From: Microbacterium sp. RURRCA19A
GTDB taxonomy: Bacteria > Actinomycetota > Actinomycetes > Actinomycetales > Microbacteriaceae
DNA length: 64,000 nt
Direction of reading: 5' to 3'
Assembly: GCF_900156455.1 (NCBI RefSeq)
Contig: NZ_FTNQ01000001.1
Coordinates: 992,001-1,056,000 of the forward strand
Both the position numbers and the translations under genes were made by a program. Positions 28,379 to 37,251 of the stretch are shown here, in pieces; within the stretch, counting starts at the first letter, position 1; every line of letters begins with the position of its first letter. The notes beneath the pieces were generated by a model. The model searched no databases. It was not told where the DNA came from and saw only the letters and a list, made by a program, of their open reading frames with translations.

Positions 28379-28388
28379 GTCGGGCGAC

Positions 28389-28394
28389 AGTCTA
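28389..28394 (-). promoter_or_regulatory. minus-10 element (TAGACT) before tsaC
   Basis: TAGACT on the minus strand, 10 nt before the ATG, predicting a leader of only a few nucleotides. Confidence 0.4.
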
Positions 28395-28417
28395 CCGACG
28401 CCCGGACCGGTTCACGG

Positions 28418-29302
28418 TCAGGGTCGGAGAGCGGTCGTGGCGCGATCCCGCGTCGTGAGGTCGGGATGGGTCGCCGCGGACCGCCACCCGTCCGCCGTGA
28501 GGATCTCGCGGATCGCGGCCCCCTGCCACTCGCCGTGCTCGATGACGATCGTGCCGCCGGCGTGCGCGAGACGCAGGCCCACGCGGCTGAGCACGCGCAC
28601 GGCATCCAGACCGTCCGGTCCTCCGTAGAGCGCCGCCGGCGGGTCGTACAGCCGCACCTCGGGATCGCGCGGGATCGCGTCGTCCGGCACGTAGGGAGGG
28701 TTGGATGCCACCACCGAGACCGTTCCGTCGAGTTCCGGGAACGCCTCGGCGAGGTCGATGAACGCGAGGGTCAGGTTCGGCGCGCCGATGCGGGCGAGGT
28801 TCTCCTTCGTCCAGATGAACGCGTCGACGGAGTTCTCCGCGGCGAACACGCGCGCGTGCGGGACCTCCGTCGCCAGGGCGAGCGCGATCGCTCCGCTCCC
28901 GGTGCCGAGGTCCACCGCGACCGGGGAGGCGGATGCCGCCGCGCGCAGCGCGTCGATGGCGAGCTGCGCCACCATCTCGGTCTCGGGCCGCGGCACGAAC
29001 ACCCCCGGTCCGACGGCGAGCTCCATCGAGCGGAACGGCGCGAGCCCGGTCAGGTGCTGCAGCGGCTCACGCGAGCATCGCCGGTCCACCAGCGGGGCGA
29101 GGGCCGCCTGGGACTCGGCGGCCAGACGGTCGCCGCGGACGGCCGCGGCCTGGACTCCCCCGCGCGACGTCGACAGGACGTGCGCGACGAGGAGCTCGGC
29201 ATCCACGTGAGGGTCGGGGATGCCCGCGGAGGCGAAGCGCGCAGCGGTGGCGCGGACGACGTCGGCGACGGTGGACGGGGCGGAGGGTACGGGCTCGGGC
29301 AT
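28418..29302 (-). CDS. prmC: release factor glutamine methyltransferase
   Basis: Methylates the Gln of the GGQ motif in release factors. 294 residues: a helical N-terminal domain (about 1-85), then a SAM-binding Rossmann fold with VDLGTGSGAIALALA near residue 125 and the active-site NPPYVPDD near residue 195. Its substrate gene prfA is 4.7 kb away, separated by the cysK-DUF559 patch. ATG 29302 is chosen; TAGGCT lies 11 nt upstream. Confidence 0.94.
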   Translation of the reverse strand: MPEPVPSAPSTVADVVRATAARFASAGIPDPHVDAELLVAHVLSTSRGGVQAAAVRGDRLAAESQAALAPLVDRRCSREPLQHLTGLAPFRSMELAVGPGVFVPRPETEMVAQLAIDALRAAASASPVAVDLGTGSGAIALALATEVPHARVFAAENSVDAFIWTKENLARIGAPNLTLAFIDLAEAFPELDGTVSVVASNPPYVPDDAIPRDPEVRLYDPPAALYGGPDGLDAVRVLSRVGLRLAHAGGTIVIEHGEWQGAAIREILTADGWRSAATHPDLTTRDRATTALRP

Positions 29303-29313
29303 GACGGCTCCCG

Positions 29314-29319
29314 AGCCTA
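29314..29319 (-). promoter_or_regulatory. minus-10 element (TAGGCT) before prmC
   Basis: TAGGCT on the minus strand, 11 nt before the prmC ATG. It gives prmC-tsaC-wecA-atp a promoter of its own, needed now that prfA is no longer adjacent. Confidence 0.4.
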
Positions 29320-29362
29320 GTCGCGCGCCGTCACACACGGACGCCGGGGGTCTCCGCTCACC

Positions 29363-29368
29363 TAGGAT
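29363..29368 (+). promoter_or_regulatory. minus-10 element (TAGGAT) for cysK-cysE
   Basis: TAGGAT, 33 nt before the cysK ATG. The leader contains AAAGGCGAG close to the start codon. Confidence 0.4.
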
Positions 29369-29401
29369 TGTCGCGATCCGACCGACGGCGAAAGGCGAGC
29401 C

Positions 29402-30340
29402 ATGCCCGGCATCCACTCCGACATCACCTCCGCGTTCGGCGACACCCCGCTGGTGCGCCTCAACCGTGTTGCGGAGGGCGCCGGGGGCCAGATCCTGGCC
29501 AAGCTCGAGTTCTACAACCCCGCCTCGAGCGTGAAGGACCGCCTCGGCATCGCCATCGTCGACGCCGCCGAGGCGTCGGGTGAGCTGAAGCCGGGCGGCA
29601 CTCTGGTCGAGTCCACGAGCGGCAACACCGGCATCGCCCTGGCGATGGTGGGCGCTGCCCGCGGGTACAAGGTCATCCTCACGATGCCCGCGTCCATGTC
29701 GAAGGAGCGCCGCGTGCTGCTCCGGGCCTTCGGTGCGGAACTCGTGCTCACCGACCCCACCAAGGGAATGTCGTTCGCCGTCGAAGAGGCCAAGCGCATC
29801 GTCGCCGAGACCCCCGGTGCCGTCTGGGCCCGCCAGTTCGAGAACGAGGCGAACCCGGCCATCCACCGCAAGACCACCGCCGAGGAGATCCTGCGCGACA
29901 CCGACGGCAAGGTCGACTACTTCGTGGCCGGCATCGGCACGGGCGGCACCATCACCGGTGTCGGTCAGGTGCTCAAGGAGCGCGTCCCGGGCGTGAAGGT
30001 CGTCGCGGTCGAGCCGGCGGACTCCCCCATCCTCACCAAGGGCCACCCCGGGCCCCACAAGATCCAGGGCATCGGCCCGAACTTCGTCCCGGCGATCCTC
30101 GACCGCGACATCATCGACGAGGTCATCGACGTCGAGTTCGACGACGCGATCCGCCTGGCGCGCGAGACGGCGGCCAAGGACGGCATCCTGGTGGGCATGT
30201 CCTCGGGCGCCGCCATCTGGGCCGCACTCGAGATCGCGCGCCGCCCCGAGGCCGAGGGGAAGAACATCGTCGTGATCATCCCGTCGTACGGCGAGCGCTA
30301 CCTCTCCACCGCGCTGTACGAAGACCTGCGCGACAACTGA
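29402..30340 (+). CDS. cysK: cysteine synthase A (O-acetylserine sulfhydrylase)
   Basis: PLP enzyme that makes cysteine from O-acetylserine and sulfide. 312 residues. The PLP Lys is in [10 protein letters not shown] near residue 43. The phosphate loop appears as [16 protein letters not shown] and [11 protein letters not shown]. The C-terminal Ser loop is [11 protein letters not shown]. It is followed one base later by cysE, the producer of its substrate; the two proteins usually form the cysteine synthase complex. Confidence 0.96.
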   Translation: MPGIHSDITSAFGDTPLVRLNRVAEGAGGQILAKLEFYNPASSVKDRLGIAIVDAAEASGELKPGGTLVESTSGNTGIALAMVGAARGYKVILTMPASMSKERRVLLRAFGAELVLTDPTKGMSFAVEEAKRIVAETPGAVWARQFENEANPAIHRKTTAEEILRDTDGKVDYFVAGIGTGGTITGVGQVLKERVPGVKVVAVEPADSPILTKGHPGPHKIQGIGPNFVPAILDRDIIDEVIDVEFDDAIRLARETAAKDGILVGMSSGAAIWAALEIARRPEAEGKNIVVIIPSYGERYLSTALYEDLRDN

Positions 30341-30341
30341 C

Positions 30342-30911
30342 GTGGGAGTCGTCTCCCGCCTTCGCGAGGACGTCGCCGCGGCGAAGTTCCGCGACCCCGC
30401 CGCCCGCGGCGGTCTCGAGATCGCGCTGCTCTACCCCGGTCTGCACGCCGTGTGGTCGTACCGCGTGGCACACCGTCTGTGGCAGCGCGGCCTGCGATTC
30501 CCGGCGCGGGCGATCTCGCAGGTCACGCGCTGGCTCACGGGCATCGAGATCCACCCCGGCGCGACGATCGGTCGCCGCTTCTTCATCGACCACGGCATGG
30601 GCGTCGTGATCGGCGAGACGGCGGAGGTCGGCGACGACGTCATGCTCTACCACGGCGTCACCCTCGGGGGGCGTCAGCGCGAGGGCGGCAAGCGCCACCC
30701 GACCCTGCACGACGGGGTGGCCGTGGGTGCCGGGGCGAAGATCCTCGGCCCCATCACGATCGGCGCCCACAGCCTGGTCGGCGCGAACGCGGTGGTCACC
30801 CGCGACGCGGCGCCCGAGAGCGTGCTCGTCGGGGTTCCGGCCAAGGCGCGGGCCCGCCGCTCGAGCGACGACACCCGAGCGCTGCTCACCGCCCCCGAAT
30901 ACTGGATCTGA
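30342..30911 (+). CDS. cysE: serine O-acetyltransferase
   Basis: Acetylates serine with acetyl-CoA, the first step of cysteine synthesis. 189 residues, the short form common in Gram-positives. A helical N-terminal part is followed by the left-handed beta-helix of hexapeptide repeats ([20 protein letters not shown], then [20 protein letters not shown]). The C-terminus ends in an Ile, as needed to dock into the CysK active site. GTG start one base after cysK. Confidence 0.95.
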   Translation: MGVVSRLREDVAAAKFRDPAARGGLEIALLYPGLHAVWSYRVAHRLWQRGLRFPARAISQVTRWLTGIEIHPGATIGRRFFIDHGMGVVIGETAEVGDDVMLYHGVTLGGRQREGGKRHPTLHDGVAVGAGAKILGPITIGAHSLVGANAVVTRDAAPESVLVGVPAKARARRSSDDTRALLTAPEYWI

Positions 30912-30917
30912 TCCGCG

Positions 30918-31322
30918 TCAGCGCTTCTTCGCGGCGGCCCGCGCGGGCCGGTCGATGAGCACGACCGTGAGCACCCAGGTGACCACGGCCGAGACGATCC
31001 AGACCACGAGCGGGGCCAGAACCCACGCGCCGACCGTCGTGATGCGGACTCCCGCCGACGGCAGCACCGCCACGACGACGAGCGAGACGAACGTGGCGAT
31101 GATCCCGATGCCCCCCAGCAGCAGGGGCGCCCGCTTGGTCGCGAGCTTCGTGGCGAGGGGCGTCGCGAGGCTCTGCACGATCGCGAAGACGACGATGGCC
31201 ACGAGGAAGCCCCACCAGTCGAGCCAGGAGATCCGGAACCCGGCGACGAACAGGTCGGCGAGCACGAGTCCCGCCGCCGCGGAGGCGAGATAGACGAGCA
31301 CGCGCAGCAACCGGGTCTTCAT
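30918..31322 (-). CDS. holin-like (phage holin family 4) membrane protein
   Basis: 134 residues with four hydrophobic segments (about 8-28, 33-56, 66-88, 97-122) and a basic KKR end. The pattern matches small chromosomal proteins annotated as the phage holin 4 superfamily in actinobacteria, usually not phage-related. Function unknown. It converges on cysE with only 6 bp between stops. The ATG has TAGCCT 6 nt upstream. Confidence 0.75.
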   Translation of the reverse strand: MKTRLLRVLVYLASAAAGLVLADLFVAGFRISWLDWWGFLVAIVVFAIVQSLATPLATKLATKRAPLLLGGIGIIATFVSLVVVAVLPSAGVRITTVGAWVLAPLVVWIVSAVVTWVLTVVLIDRPARAAAKKR

Positions 31323-31328
31323 GCTGTG

Positions 31329-31355
31329 AGGCTATCGGAGCGTCGGGCCTAGGCT
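31329..31355. promoter_or_regulatory. overlapping divergent leaderless promoters
   Basis: TAGCCT on the minus strand (31329-31334) lies 6 nt from the holin-like ATG. TAGGCT on the plus strand (31350-31355) lies 6 nt from the amidase ATG. The two hexamers are 15 bp apart, so each minus-35 region overlaps the other promoter and only one polymerase can probably bind at a time. Confidence 0.5.
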
Positions 31356-31361
31356 CGGAGA

Positions 31362-32765
31362 ATGACCCGTCCGCACGATCTGTCCCTCGTCGCGCAGGTC
31401 TCGGGGCTGCAGCAGGGCGCCATCGGGCCGGTCGAACTGGCCTCGCACTACCTCGATCGCATCGCCCACGCCGCCGATCTCGGCGCCTTCGCCGAGGTGA
31501 CCGGCGAGTCTGCTCTCCGGCGGGCCGCCGCGCTCGAAGCGGGAGGACCCGACGGTGCGCTCTGGGGCGTGCCGTCGGCGGAGAAGGACCTCGTCGCGCG
31601 GGCGGGCGTGCCCACCCGCTACGGATCCCGCGCCCGCGTCGATCACGTGCCGTCGACGTCGGACGCCCTCGCCGAGGCGATGGATGCCGCGGGAGCGGTC
31701 AGCCTCGGCAAGACCAGCACCTCCGAGTTCGGTCTCACCGGCTTCACCGAACCGCTCATCCATGCCCCCGCGCGAGACCCCTGGAGCACCGGGAACGGCG
31801 CCGGCGGCTCGAGCGGCGGTGCGGCCGTCGCCGTCGCGGCGGGGCTGCTCCCGGCCGCGGTCGGATCCGACGGCGGCGGCTCCATCCGCATTCCCGCAGC
31901 GACCGTCGGCGTCGTGGGGCTCAAACCCTCGCGGGGGCGACTGCCGATCGGCTCGGGCTTCGACTCCCCCGACGGACTGTCGGTCACGGGCCCGCTCGCC
32001 CGGAGCGTCGAGGACGCGGGCCTGCTGCTGGACGCGCTGGCGGGACTCGCGCCGTTCACCTACGCGACCGCGGCCCCCGGGCAGGGTCCCTTCGTCCGCG
32101 CCGCCCGCGCCGGGTCGGGGGCTCTCCGGATCGGTGTGACGACCGTGTCGCCGTGGGACGACGACGAGGACATCGTGCTCGATCCGGCCGCGCGGGCGGC
32201 GTTCGAAACCGCGGCCGCCTGGCTGGACGACGCCGGACACGACGTGGCGGATGCAGACTGGCATCCGGTGGGCTACGCCGCTCTGTTCCGCGTGCTCTGG
32301 CGCGCGAGCGCCGCGCGCATCCCGTTGAGCGCGGAGGACATGGCGCTGGTCGAACCGCTCACCGCCTGGCTGGTCGAGGAGGGCCGCGCGCTGTCCGCGA
32401 GGGATCTCCTCGGTGGCCTCGCCGAGGCGCGCGCGTTCGAACGGCGGACGATCACCGACTTCGCGGCTTTCGACGCGGTGCTGACTCCCGCCCTCGCCAA
32501 GGCGCCGCAGCCCGTGGGCGCCTACGCCGGCCACGATCCCGAGCGGACCTTCGCGATGCAGGTCGAGTACGCACCGTACTCGAGCTTCGTCAACGTGGCG
32601 GGGCTCCCCGCTCTCACGCTCCCCGTGACCACCGACGCGAACGGACACCCGGTCTCGGTGCAGGTGATCGGCCGTCCCGGCGGCGAGGCGACCCTGCTCG
32701 CGCTCGGGGCGGTACTCGAGGATCGCCGTGGCCCCCTCCCGCACCCGCCGGTGTGGGACGCGTGA
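31362..32765 (+). CDS. amidase-signature family amidase
   Basis: 467-residue hydrolase of the GatA-like amidase family. The Ser-cisSer-Lys triad is visible: Lys in PSAEKDLVARAG near residue 69, the glycine-serine stretch GNGAGGSSGGAAVAVAAGL near 145, and the nucleophile Ser in GSDGGGSIRIPA near 175. It lacks the tRNA-amidotransferase C-terminal features and has no gatB/gatC neighbours, so it is probably a catabolic amide hydrolase. Substrate unknown. Leaderless start. Confidence 0.9.
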   Translation: MTRPHDLSLVAQVSGLQQGAIGPVELASHYLDRIAHAADLGAFAEVTGESALRRAAALEAGGPDGALWGVPSAEKDLVARAGVPTRYGSRARVDHVPSTSDALAEAMDAAGAVSLGKTSTSEFGLTGFTEPLIHAPARDPWSTGNGAGGSSGGAAVAVAAGLLPAAVGSDGGGSIRIPAATVGVVGLKPSRGRLPIGSGFDSPDGLSVTGPLARSVEDAGLLLDALAGLAPFTYATAAPGQGPFVRAARAGSGALRIGVTTVSPWDDDEDIVLDPAARAAFETAAAWLDDAGHDVADADWHPVGYAALFRVLWRASAARIPLSAEDMALVEPLTAWLVEEGRALSARDLLGGLAEARAFERRTITDFAAFDAVLTPALAKAPQPVGAYAGHDPERTFAMQVEYAPYSSFVNVAGLPALTLPVTTDANGHPVSVQVIGRPGGEATLLALGAVLEDRRGPLPHPPVWDA

Positions 32766-32788
32766 CCGGGGTGGGACACCTGACCCCT

Positions 32789-32824
32789 GGACGCTGTGGG
32801 GTGCCTGGACGCTGTGGGGTGCCT
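32789..32824. repeat. two perfect tandem copies of an 18-bp unit
   Basis: GGACGCTGTGGGGTGCCT occurs at 32789-32806 and again at 32807-32824, directly before the first inverted-repeat element. A related CACCTGACC lies just upstream. Non-coding. Confidence 0.9.
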
Positions 32825-32826
32825 GA

Positions 32827-32891
32827 CCGCTGACTTCGGAGAAACGTACGTGAGCACCGAGAGCTCCCGTACATACGCCCGAAGTCAGCGG
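32827..32891. repeat. inverted-repeat element 1 at the 3' end of the DUF559 gene
   Basis: Arms 32827-32855 and 32863-32891 match at 23 of 29 positions. The outer 13 bp (CCGCTGACTTCGG) are perfect, and GTACG and GAGC recur in both arms; the loop is ACCGAGA. The right arm contains the DUF559 stop codon. The left half-site is 23/24 identical to one arm of element 2 at 33930-33994. It may act as a terminator, but the recurrence suggests a specific repeat family. Confidence 0.85.
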
Positions 32892-33832
32892 AGGCGGGAG
32901 AGTGCTTCCCGCACCAGCCTCACCAGCAGGTCGGGGCGGTGGAAGAGCGTGTCCCGAGTCACCCGAACGATGCGCCAGCCGGCCGCTGTGAGGCGTTCGT
33001 ACCGTTCGAGATCGCGTTGCCACTGCGCGGCATCCGTGCGGTGATGGTCGCCCTCGTACTCGACGCCCACACGCAGATCCGGATAAGCCAGGTCGACGCA
33101 GGCGACGAAGCCGTCGACGTCATGGACGTCGTGATTCAGGGCGGGTTCGGGGAGGCCCGCGTCGACCAGTGTGAGACGTGTCCACGACTCGGTGCGGGAC
33201 GCGGCGCCGCGGCGGACACGAGGAAGAGCATCCCGCAGCGCGACGATACCGCGCCGTTTGTGCGCCGCGTCGAGAGCGGCCTGGAGCTGCTCGATCGTCG
33301 CGAGGGGCTCACGGACGACGCGCCCGCGTGGACCCGCAATGCGCTCACCCGTGACCAGCGCGTCGGCCGCAGCGACGAGGTCGTAGGGGTGCCGGAGGAG
33401 CGTACCCAAGAGCGCCCACGTCGTTGCCGGATCGGTGAGGGTCACTCCGTCTGTGGTGGTGACGGTGGTGACCCCGTGCGGCTTGAGCTGGTGTCCGTGC
33501 ACGCCGCGCCCTTCCGGTGCGCACGACGGGGCGAGGACCGAGACATGGATGACATCGTCCGGCAACGGCGGCAGGGGAACGCCCCAGAGGAGCGCGGCCG
33601 TACTGTGCGAGAAGAACACCCCGGGGCCGATGATCGCACGGTAGGCCTCGGCGTTCACGAGAATCCGTCGCTCGCGTTGCGCGGCGGGATGGCTTTCGCT
33701 GCTCTCAGGCGGCAGGGGCATGCGCACACCGCGGAACGGCCGATGCCACTGCTCCGAGTCGATGAAGCGTCGCGAGGCACCACCGCGCAGCGCACCCCCC
33801 GTCGTGAACGCGCGCGCCGAGCTCGATGTCAT
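32885..33832 (-). CDS. DUF559 nuclease-fold protein with AbiEi-like N-terminal region
   Basis: 315 residues. The C-terminal ~70 residues show the DUF559/Vsr-like restriction-endonuclease pattern: VDLAYPDLRVGVEYEGDHHR with Asp and Glu in PD-(D/E)XK positions, then QRDLERYERL and GWRIVRVTRDTL. The N-terminal ~200 residues (WHRPFRGVRMPLP, FFSHSTAALLWGVPLP, GVHGHQLKPHGV) resemble actinobacterial proteins annotated as AbiEi-type antitoxin domains. No toxin partner gene is present. ATG 33832 is a moderate choice; no strong ribosome site is seen. Inverted-repeat elements flank both ends, and the gene interrupts the prfA-prmC order. Activity and function are unknown. Confidence 0.8.
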   Translation of the reverse strand: MTSSSARAFTTGGALRGGASRRFIDSEQWHRPFRGVRMPLPPESSESHPAAQRERRILVNAEAYRAIIGPGVFFSHSTAALLWGVPLPPLPDDVIHVSVLAPSCAPEGRGVHGHQLKPHGVTTVTTTDGVTLTDPATTWALLGTLLRHPYDLVAAADALVTGERIAGPRGRVVREPLATIEQLQAALDAAHKRRGIVALRDALPRVRRGAASRTESWTRLTLVDAGLPEPALNHDVHDVDGFVACVDLAYPDLRVGVEYEGDHHRTDAAQWQRDLERYERLTAAGWRIVRVTRDTLFHRPDLLVRLVREALSRLR

Positions 33833-33929
33833 CCCGACATCCTGCCGACCCTCGGCATCCCGCCGCCGGCGTTGTCCACAGCCCCGTGGCCCGCTCGCCG
33901 CGGCCCGCTCGACGCGGGCTGCCCGCGCG

Positions 33930-33994
33930 CCGTTGATTTCGGGGAAACGTACGCCGGGCGAGGGACACGACGTACGATTCTCCGAAGTCAGCGG
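33930..33994. repeat. inverted-repeat element 2 upstream of the DUF559 gene
   Basis: Arms 33930-33953 and 33971-33994 match at 20 of 24 positions around a 17-nt loop. The right arm read on the minus strand is CCGCTGACTTCGG followed by AGAATCGTACG, differing by one base from the left arm of element 1. It lies 98 bp before the DUF559 start and 47 bp from the prfA stop. Confidence 0.85.
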
Positions 33995-34041
33995 CACGCG
34001 AGCGCGCCGGTGGCGGGCGAGGGGGCGCGAGACGAGGGGGG

Positions 34042-35133
34042 TTACTCGGCGGAGAGAGCGGCGAGACGCGCTTCCTCGTCGGCGGTGATCGCCGACTCGA
34101 TGATCGGGCCGAGGGCGCCGTCCATCACCTGATCCAGGTTGTAGGCCTTGTACCCGGTGCGGTGATCCGCGATGCGGTTCTCGGGGAAGTTGTAGGTGCG
34201 GATGCGCTCGGAACGATCCATGCCGCGGATCTGCGAGCGTCGCGCGTCGGCGGCGACGGCGTCGCGTTCCTCCTGCTGCTTGGCGAGCAGCCGGGCGCGC
34301 AGCACGCGCATACCGGCCTCGCGGTTCTGCAGCTGCGACTTCTCGTTCTGCATCGACACGACGATGCCGGTGGGCACGTGCGTGATGCGCACGGCCGAGT
34401 CGGTCGTGTTGACCGACTGACCGCCGGGGCCCGACGAGCGGAACACGTCGATCTTGAGGTCGTTCGGGTCGATCGCGACCTCTTCGGGCTCGTCGACCTC
34501 GGGGAAGACCAGCACACCGGTCGTGGAGGTGTGGATGCGCCCCTGGGACTCGGTGGCGGGCACACGCTGCACGCGATGGACGCCGCCCTCGTACTTCAGG
34601 TGCGCCCACACACCCTGCGCGGGGTCGCTCGAGGAGCCCTTGATCGCCACCTGGACGTCCTTGTACCCGCCCAGGTCGGACTCGTTGCGCTCGAGCAGCT
34701 CCGTCTTCCAGCCCATGGATGCCGCGTACTGGAGGTACATGCGCAGGAGGTCGGCCGCGAACAGCGCGCTCTCCGCACCCCCCTCGCCCGCCTTGATCTC
34801 CATGATCACGTCGCGGGCGTCGTCCGGGTCGCGCGGGATCAGCAGGCGGCGCAGCCGCTCCTGACTCTCATCCAGACGCTGCTCGAGCGCGGGCACCTCT
34901 TCGGCGAAAGCCTCGTCCTCGCGGGCGAGTTCGCGCGCGGCATCCAGGTCGTCCGCCGCCGAGCGCCACGCCTCGTAGGCGTGCACGATGCGGTTCAGCT
35001 CGGCGTAGCGCCGGTTGACCCGCTTCGCACGCGCGGCATCGGCGTGCACGGCGGGGTCGTTCAGCTCGAGCTCGACCTGCCGGTGCTCGTCGAGCAGTCC
35101 GCGGACGGACTCGAGGATGCCGGAATCCGACAC
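34042..35133 (-). CDS. prfA: peptide chain release factor 1
   Basis: Terminates translation at UAA and UAG. 363 residues. The peptidyl-hydrolysis motif is [17 protein letters not shown] (GGQ near residue 233). The codon-recognition region holds [14 protein letters not shown], in which the PxT motif appears as PAT. GTG start 3 bases after the rho stop, so rho and prfA are probably co-transcribed. Its usual partner prmC has been displaced by the 29.4-34.0 kb patch. Confidence 0.96.
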   Translation of the reverse strand: MSDSGILESVRGLLDEHRQVELELNDPAVHADAARAKRVNRRYAELNRIVHAYEAWRSAADDLDAARELAREDEAFAEEVPALEQRLDESQERLRRLLIPRDPDDARDVIMEIKAGEGGAESALFAADLLRMYLQYAASMGWKTELLERNESDLGGYKDVQVAIKGSSSDPAQGVWAHLKYEGGVHRVQRVPATESQGRIHTSTTGVLVFPEVDEPEEVAIDPNDLKIDVFRSSGPGGQSVNTTDSAVRITHVPTGIVVSMQNEKSQLQNREAGMRVLRARLLAKQQEERDAVAADARRSQIRGMDRSERIRTYNFPENRIADHRTGYKAYNLDQVMDGALGPIIESAITADEEARLAALSAE

Positions 35134-35136
35134 GGC

Positions 35137-37206
35137 TCAGCGGATGCCGTTGTCGTGCCCGTTGTCTCCGCGCGCGGGAGCCGGGATCGACTTCTGCATC
35201 TGGACGAGGAACTCGACGTTGGACTGCGTCTCCTTGAGCTTGCCGAGCACGACCTCGAGGGCCTGCTGCGGGTCGAGGCCCGCGAGGGCACGACGCAGCT
35301 TCCAGGTGATCTTGACCTCGTCGGGCGAGAGCAGCATCTCTTCGCGACGGGTCGAGGACGCGTTGACGTCGACCGCGGGGAAGATCCGCTTGTCGGCGAG
35401 CTGACGGCTCAGGCGCAACTCGCTGTTGCCGGTGCCCTTGAACTCCTCGAAGATCACGTCGTCCATCTTCGAGCCGGTCTCGACCAGCGCGGTCGCCAGG
35501 ATCGTGAGCGATCCACCGTTCTCGATGTTGCGCGCGGCGCCGAAGAAGCGCTTGGGCGGGTACAGCGCCGACGCGTCGACCCCACCGGTGAGCACGCGGC
35601 CGGACGTGGGTGCCGACAGGTTGTACGCACGGCCGAGGCGCGTGATCGAGTCGAGCAGCACGACCACGTCGCGACCGAGCTCGACGAGACGCTTGGCACG
35701 CTCGATGGCGAGCTCGGCGACCGTGGTGTGGTCTTCGGCGGGACGGTCGAAGGTCGAGGCGATGACCTCGCCCTTGACCGTGCGCTGCATGTCGGTGACC
35801 TCTTCGGGGCGCTCGTCGACGAGCACGACCATGAGGTGGACCTCGGGGTTGTTGTGCGCGATCGCGTTCGCGATCTGCTGCAGCACGATCGTCTTGCCCG
35901 CCTTCGGGGGCGCCACGATCAGACCGCGCTGGCCCTTGCCGACCGGGGCGACCAGGTCGATGAGACGCTGCGTGAGCTTCTCGGGCGCCGTCTCCATACG
36001 CAGGCGCTCCTGCGGGTACAGCGGGGTGAGCTTGCCGAACTCGACGCGACCGGCGGCGTCGTCGACGGAAAGGCCGTTGATGGAGTCGACCTTGACCAGG
36101 GCGTTGTACTTCTGGCGGCTGGACTGCTCGTTCTCACGCGGCTGCTTGATCGAGCCGACGACGGCGTCACCCTTGCGCAGGTTGTACTTCTTCACCTGGC
36201 CGAGCGACACGTACACGTCGCTCGGGCCGGGCAGGTAGCCCGTCGTGCGGACGAACGCGTAGTTGTCGAGGACGTCGAGGATGCCCGCGATCGGGATCAG
36301 GACGTCGTCCTCACCGATCTCGCCCTCGAACTCGTCGCCCGTGGTGCCCTGGCCGCGGCGCTTGTTGCGCTGGCGGTTGCGGCTGTTCGCCGGGTTCTGC
36401 TGCGGGGCCTGCGAGCCGTTCTCCGCGGGCGTCTCGGCCTCTTCGGCGGCGGCCGGCGTGTTCGCCGCGGGGGCGGCGCCGTCGGCGTTCTCGGCCTTGT
36501 TGCGGTTGCGGTTGCGCGATCGGCTCCGGCTGCGGCTGCGCGACGGCGTCTCGGTGGACTCCTCGCTCGACTCGCCGTCGGGGGCGGATGCCACGGCCTC
36601 GGCGCTCGCCTCGCCCTCGGCGGTCTCGGTCTTCGGCTCGGCCGCGTCCACGGCGGGCGCGTCCGCGCCGGCCTCGGGGGTCTCAGCCGCGACGGCGGGG
36701 GTCTCGTCGGCGGGGGCCGCGACGGGCTCGGCCGAAGCCTCGGGCGCGGCGTCCACGGCCGCCTCGGGTGCGGCGACCTCGGCGGGTGCCGCCGCCTCCT
36801 CGGCCGGCGTCTCGTCGGCGGGGGCGCTCTTCGCCCGACGCGGGGCGCGCTTGCGGGGGGCGCGAGCGGGCTTGGCGGGCGCCTCTTCGGCGGCCGGCTC
36901 CTCGGCCGGTGCGGCGGCGGCCTCTTCGGCGGCCGGCTCGACGGCAGGCGTCGGCTCGTCCGCGGGCGCCGACTCCTCGGCCGCGGCCTCAGCCGGGGCA
37001 TCGACCGATGCCTCGTCGGCGACCGGGGCGGGCTCCTCCGCCGCGGGCTCCCCCTCGGGGGCGGGGTCGGCGGGGGCTTCCTCGCCCTCCGTGTCGGCGG
37101 GCGTGTCGAACAGCGTCTCGTCGGCGGGAGCGGCGGACTGCTCCTCGGGCGTGATGTCCGCGCCCTCGGGCGCGTCGACGGGCTGGGTCTCGGAGATGGA
37201 CTCCAC
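35137..37206 (-). CDS. rho: transcription termination factor Rho with long low-complexity N-terminus
   Basis: Hexameric RNA helicase that ends transcription. 689 residues. From about 315 on it is standard: cold-shock RNA-binding domain ([20 protein letters not shown]), Walker [11 protein letters not shown] near residue 435, Q-loop region and the end region [17 protein letters not shown]. The first ~310 residues are Ala/Glu/Pro-rich acidic repeats, a basic patch [15 protein letters not shown], an [14 protein letters not shown] stretch and [14 protein letters not shown]. No Rho_N helical domain is recognisable. Actinobacterial Rho proteins often carry such inserts, but usually with Rho_N. GTG start with GAGGAG 6 nt upstream. 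Confidence 0.95.
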   Translation of the reverse strand: MESISETQPVDAPEGADITPEEQSAAPADETLFDTPADTEGEEAPADPAPEGEPAAEEPAPVADEASVDAPAEAAAEESAPADEPTPAVEPAAEEAAAAPAEEPAAEEAPAKPARAPRKRAPRRAKSAPADETPAEEAAAPAEVAAPEAAVDAAPEASAEPVAAPADETPAVAAETPEAGADAPAVDAAEPKTETAEGEASAEAVASAPDGESSEESTETPSRSRSRSRSRNRNRNKAENADGAAPAANTPAAAEEAETPAENGSQAPQQNPANSRNRQRNKRRGQGTTGDEFEGEIGEDDVLIPIAGILDVLDNYAFVRTTGYLPGPSDVYVSLGQVKKYNLRKGDAVVGSIKQPRENEQSSRQKYNALVKVDSINGLSVDDAAGRVEFGKLTPLYPQERLRMETAPEKLTQRLIDLVAPVGKGQRGLIVAPPKAGKTIVLQQIANAIAHNNPEVHLMVVLVDERPEEVTDMQRTVKGEVIASTFDRPAEDHTTVAELAIERAKRLVELGRDVVVLLDSITRLGRAYNLSAPTSGRVLTGGVDASALYPPKRFFGAARNIENGGSLTILATALVETGSKMDDVIFEEFKGTGNSELRLSRQLADKRIFPAVDVNASSTRREEMLLSPDEVKITWKLRRALAGLDPQQALEVVLGKLKETQSNVEFLVQMQKSIPAPARGDNGHDNGIR

Positions 37207-37215
37207 GAGTGCTCC

Positions 37216-37251
37216 TCAGAAATGAAACGTGATCAGATCGCGCTTCGCCAT
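37216..37251 (-). CDS. possible 11-codon leader peptide before rho
   Basis: ATG at 37251 opens MAKRDLITFHF and stops at TGA 37216-37218, which overlaps the GAGGAG ribosome-binding site of rho. There is no Shine-Dalgarno site of its own. Translation to the stop would place a ribosome over the rho initiation region, a possible coupling or autoregulatory device. Support is positional only. Confidence 0.25.
   Translation of the reverse strand: MAKRDLITFHF

Noticed and set aside
30918..31322. Phage remnant suggested by the holin-like protein
   Set aside because: No lysin, integrase, structural gene or att-like repeat nearby; such holin-superfamily proteins are ordinary chromosomal genes in actinobacteria.
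32885..33832. Type IV toxin-antitoxin locus based on the AbiEi-like region
   Set aside because: No AbiEii-type nucleotidyltransferase toxin is adjacent; the neighbours are an amidase and prfA, and the C-terminus is a DUF559 nuclease fold.
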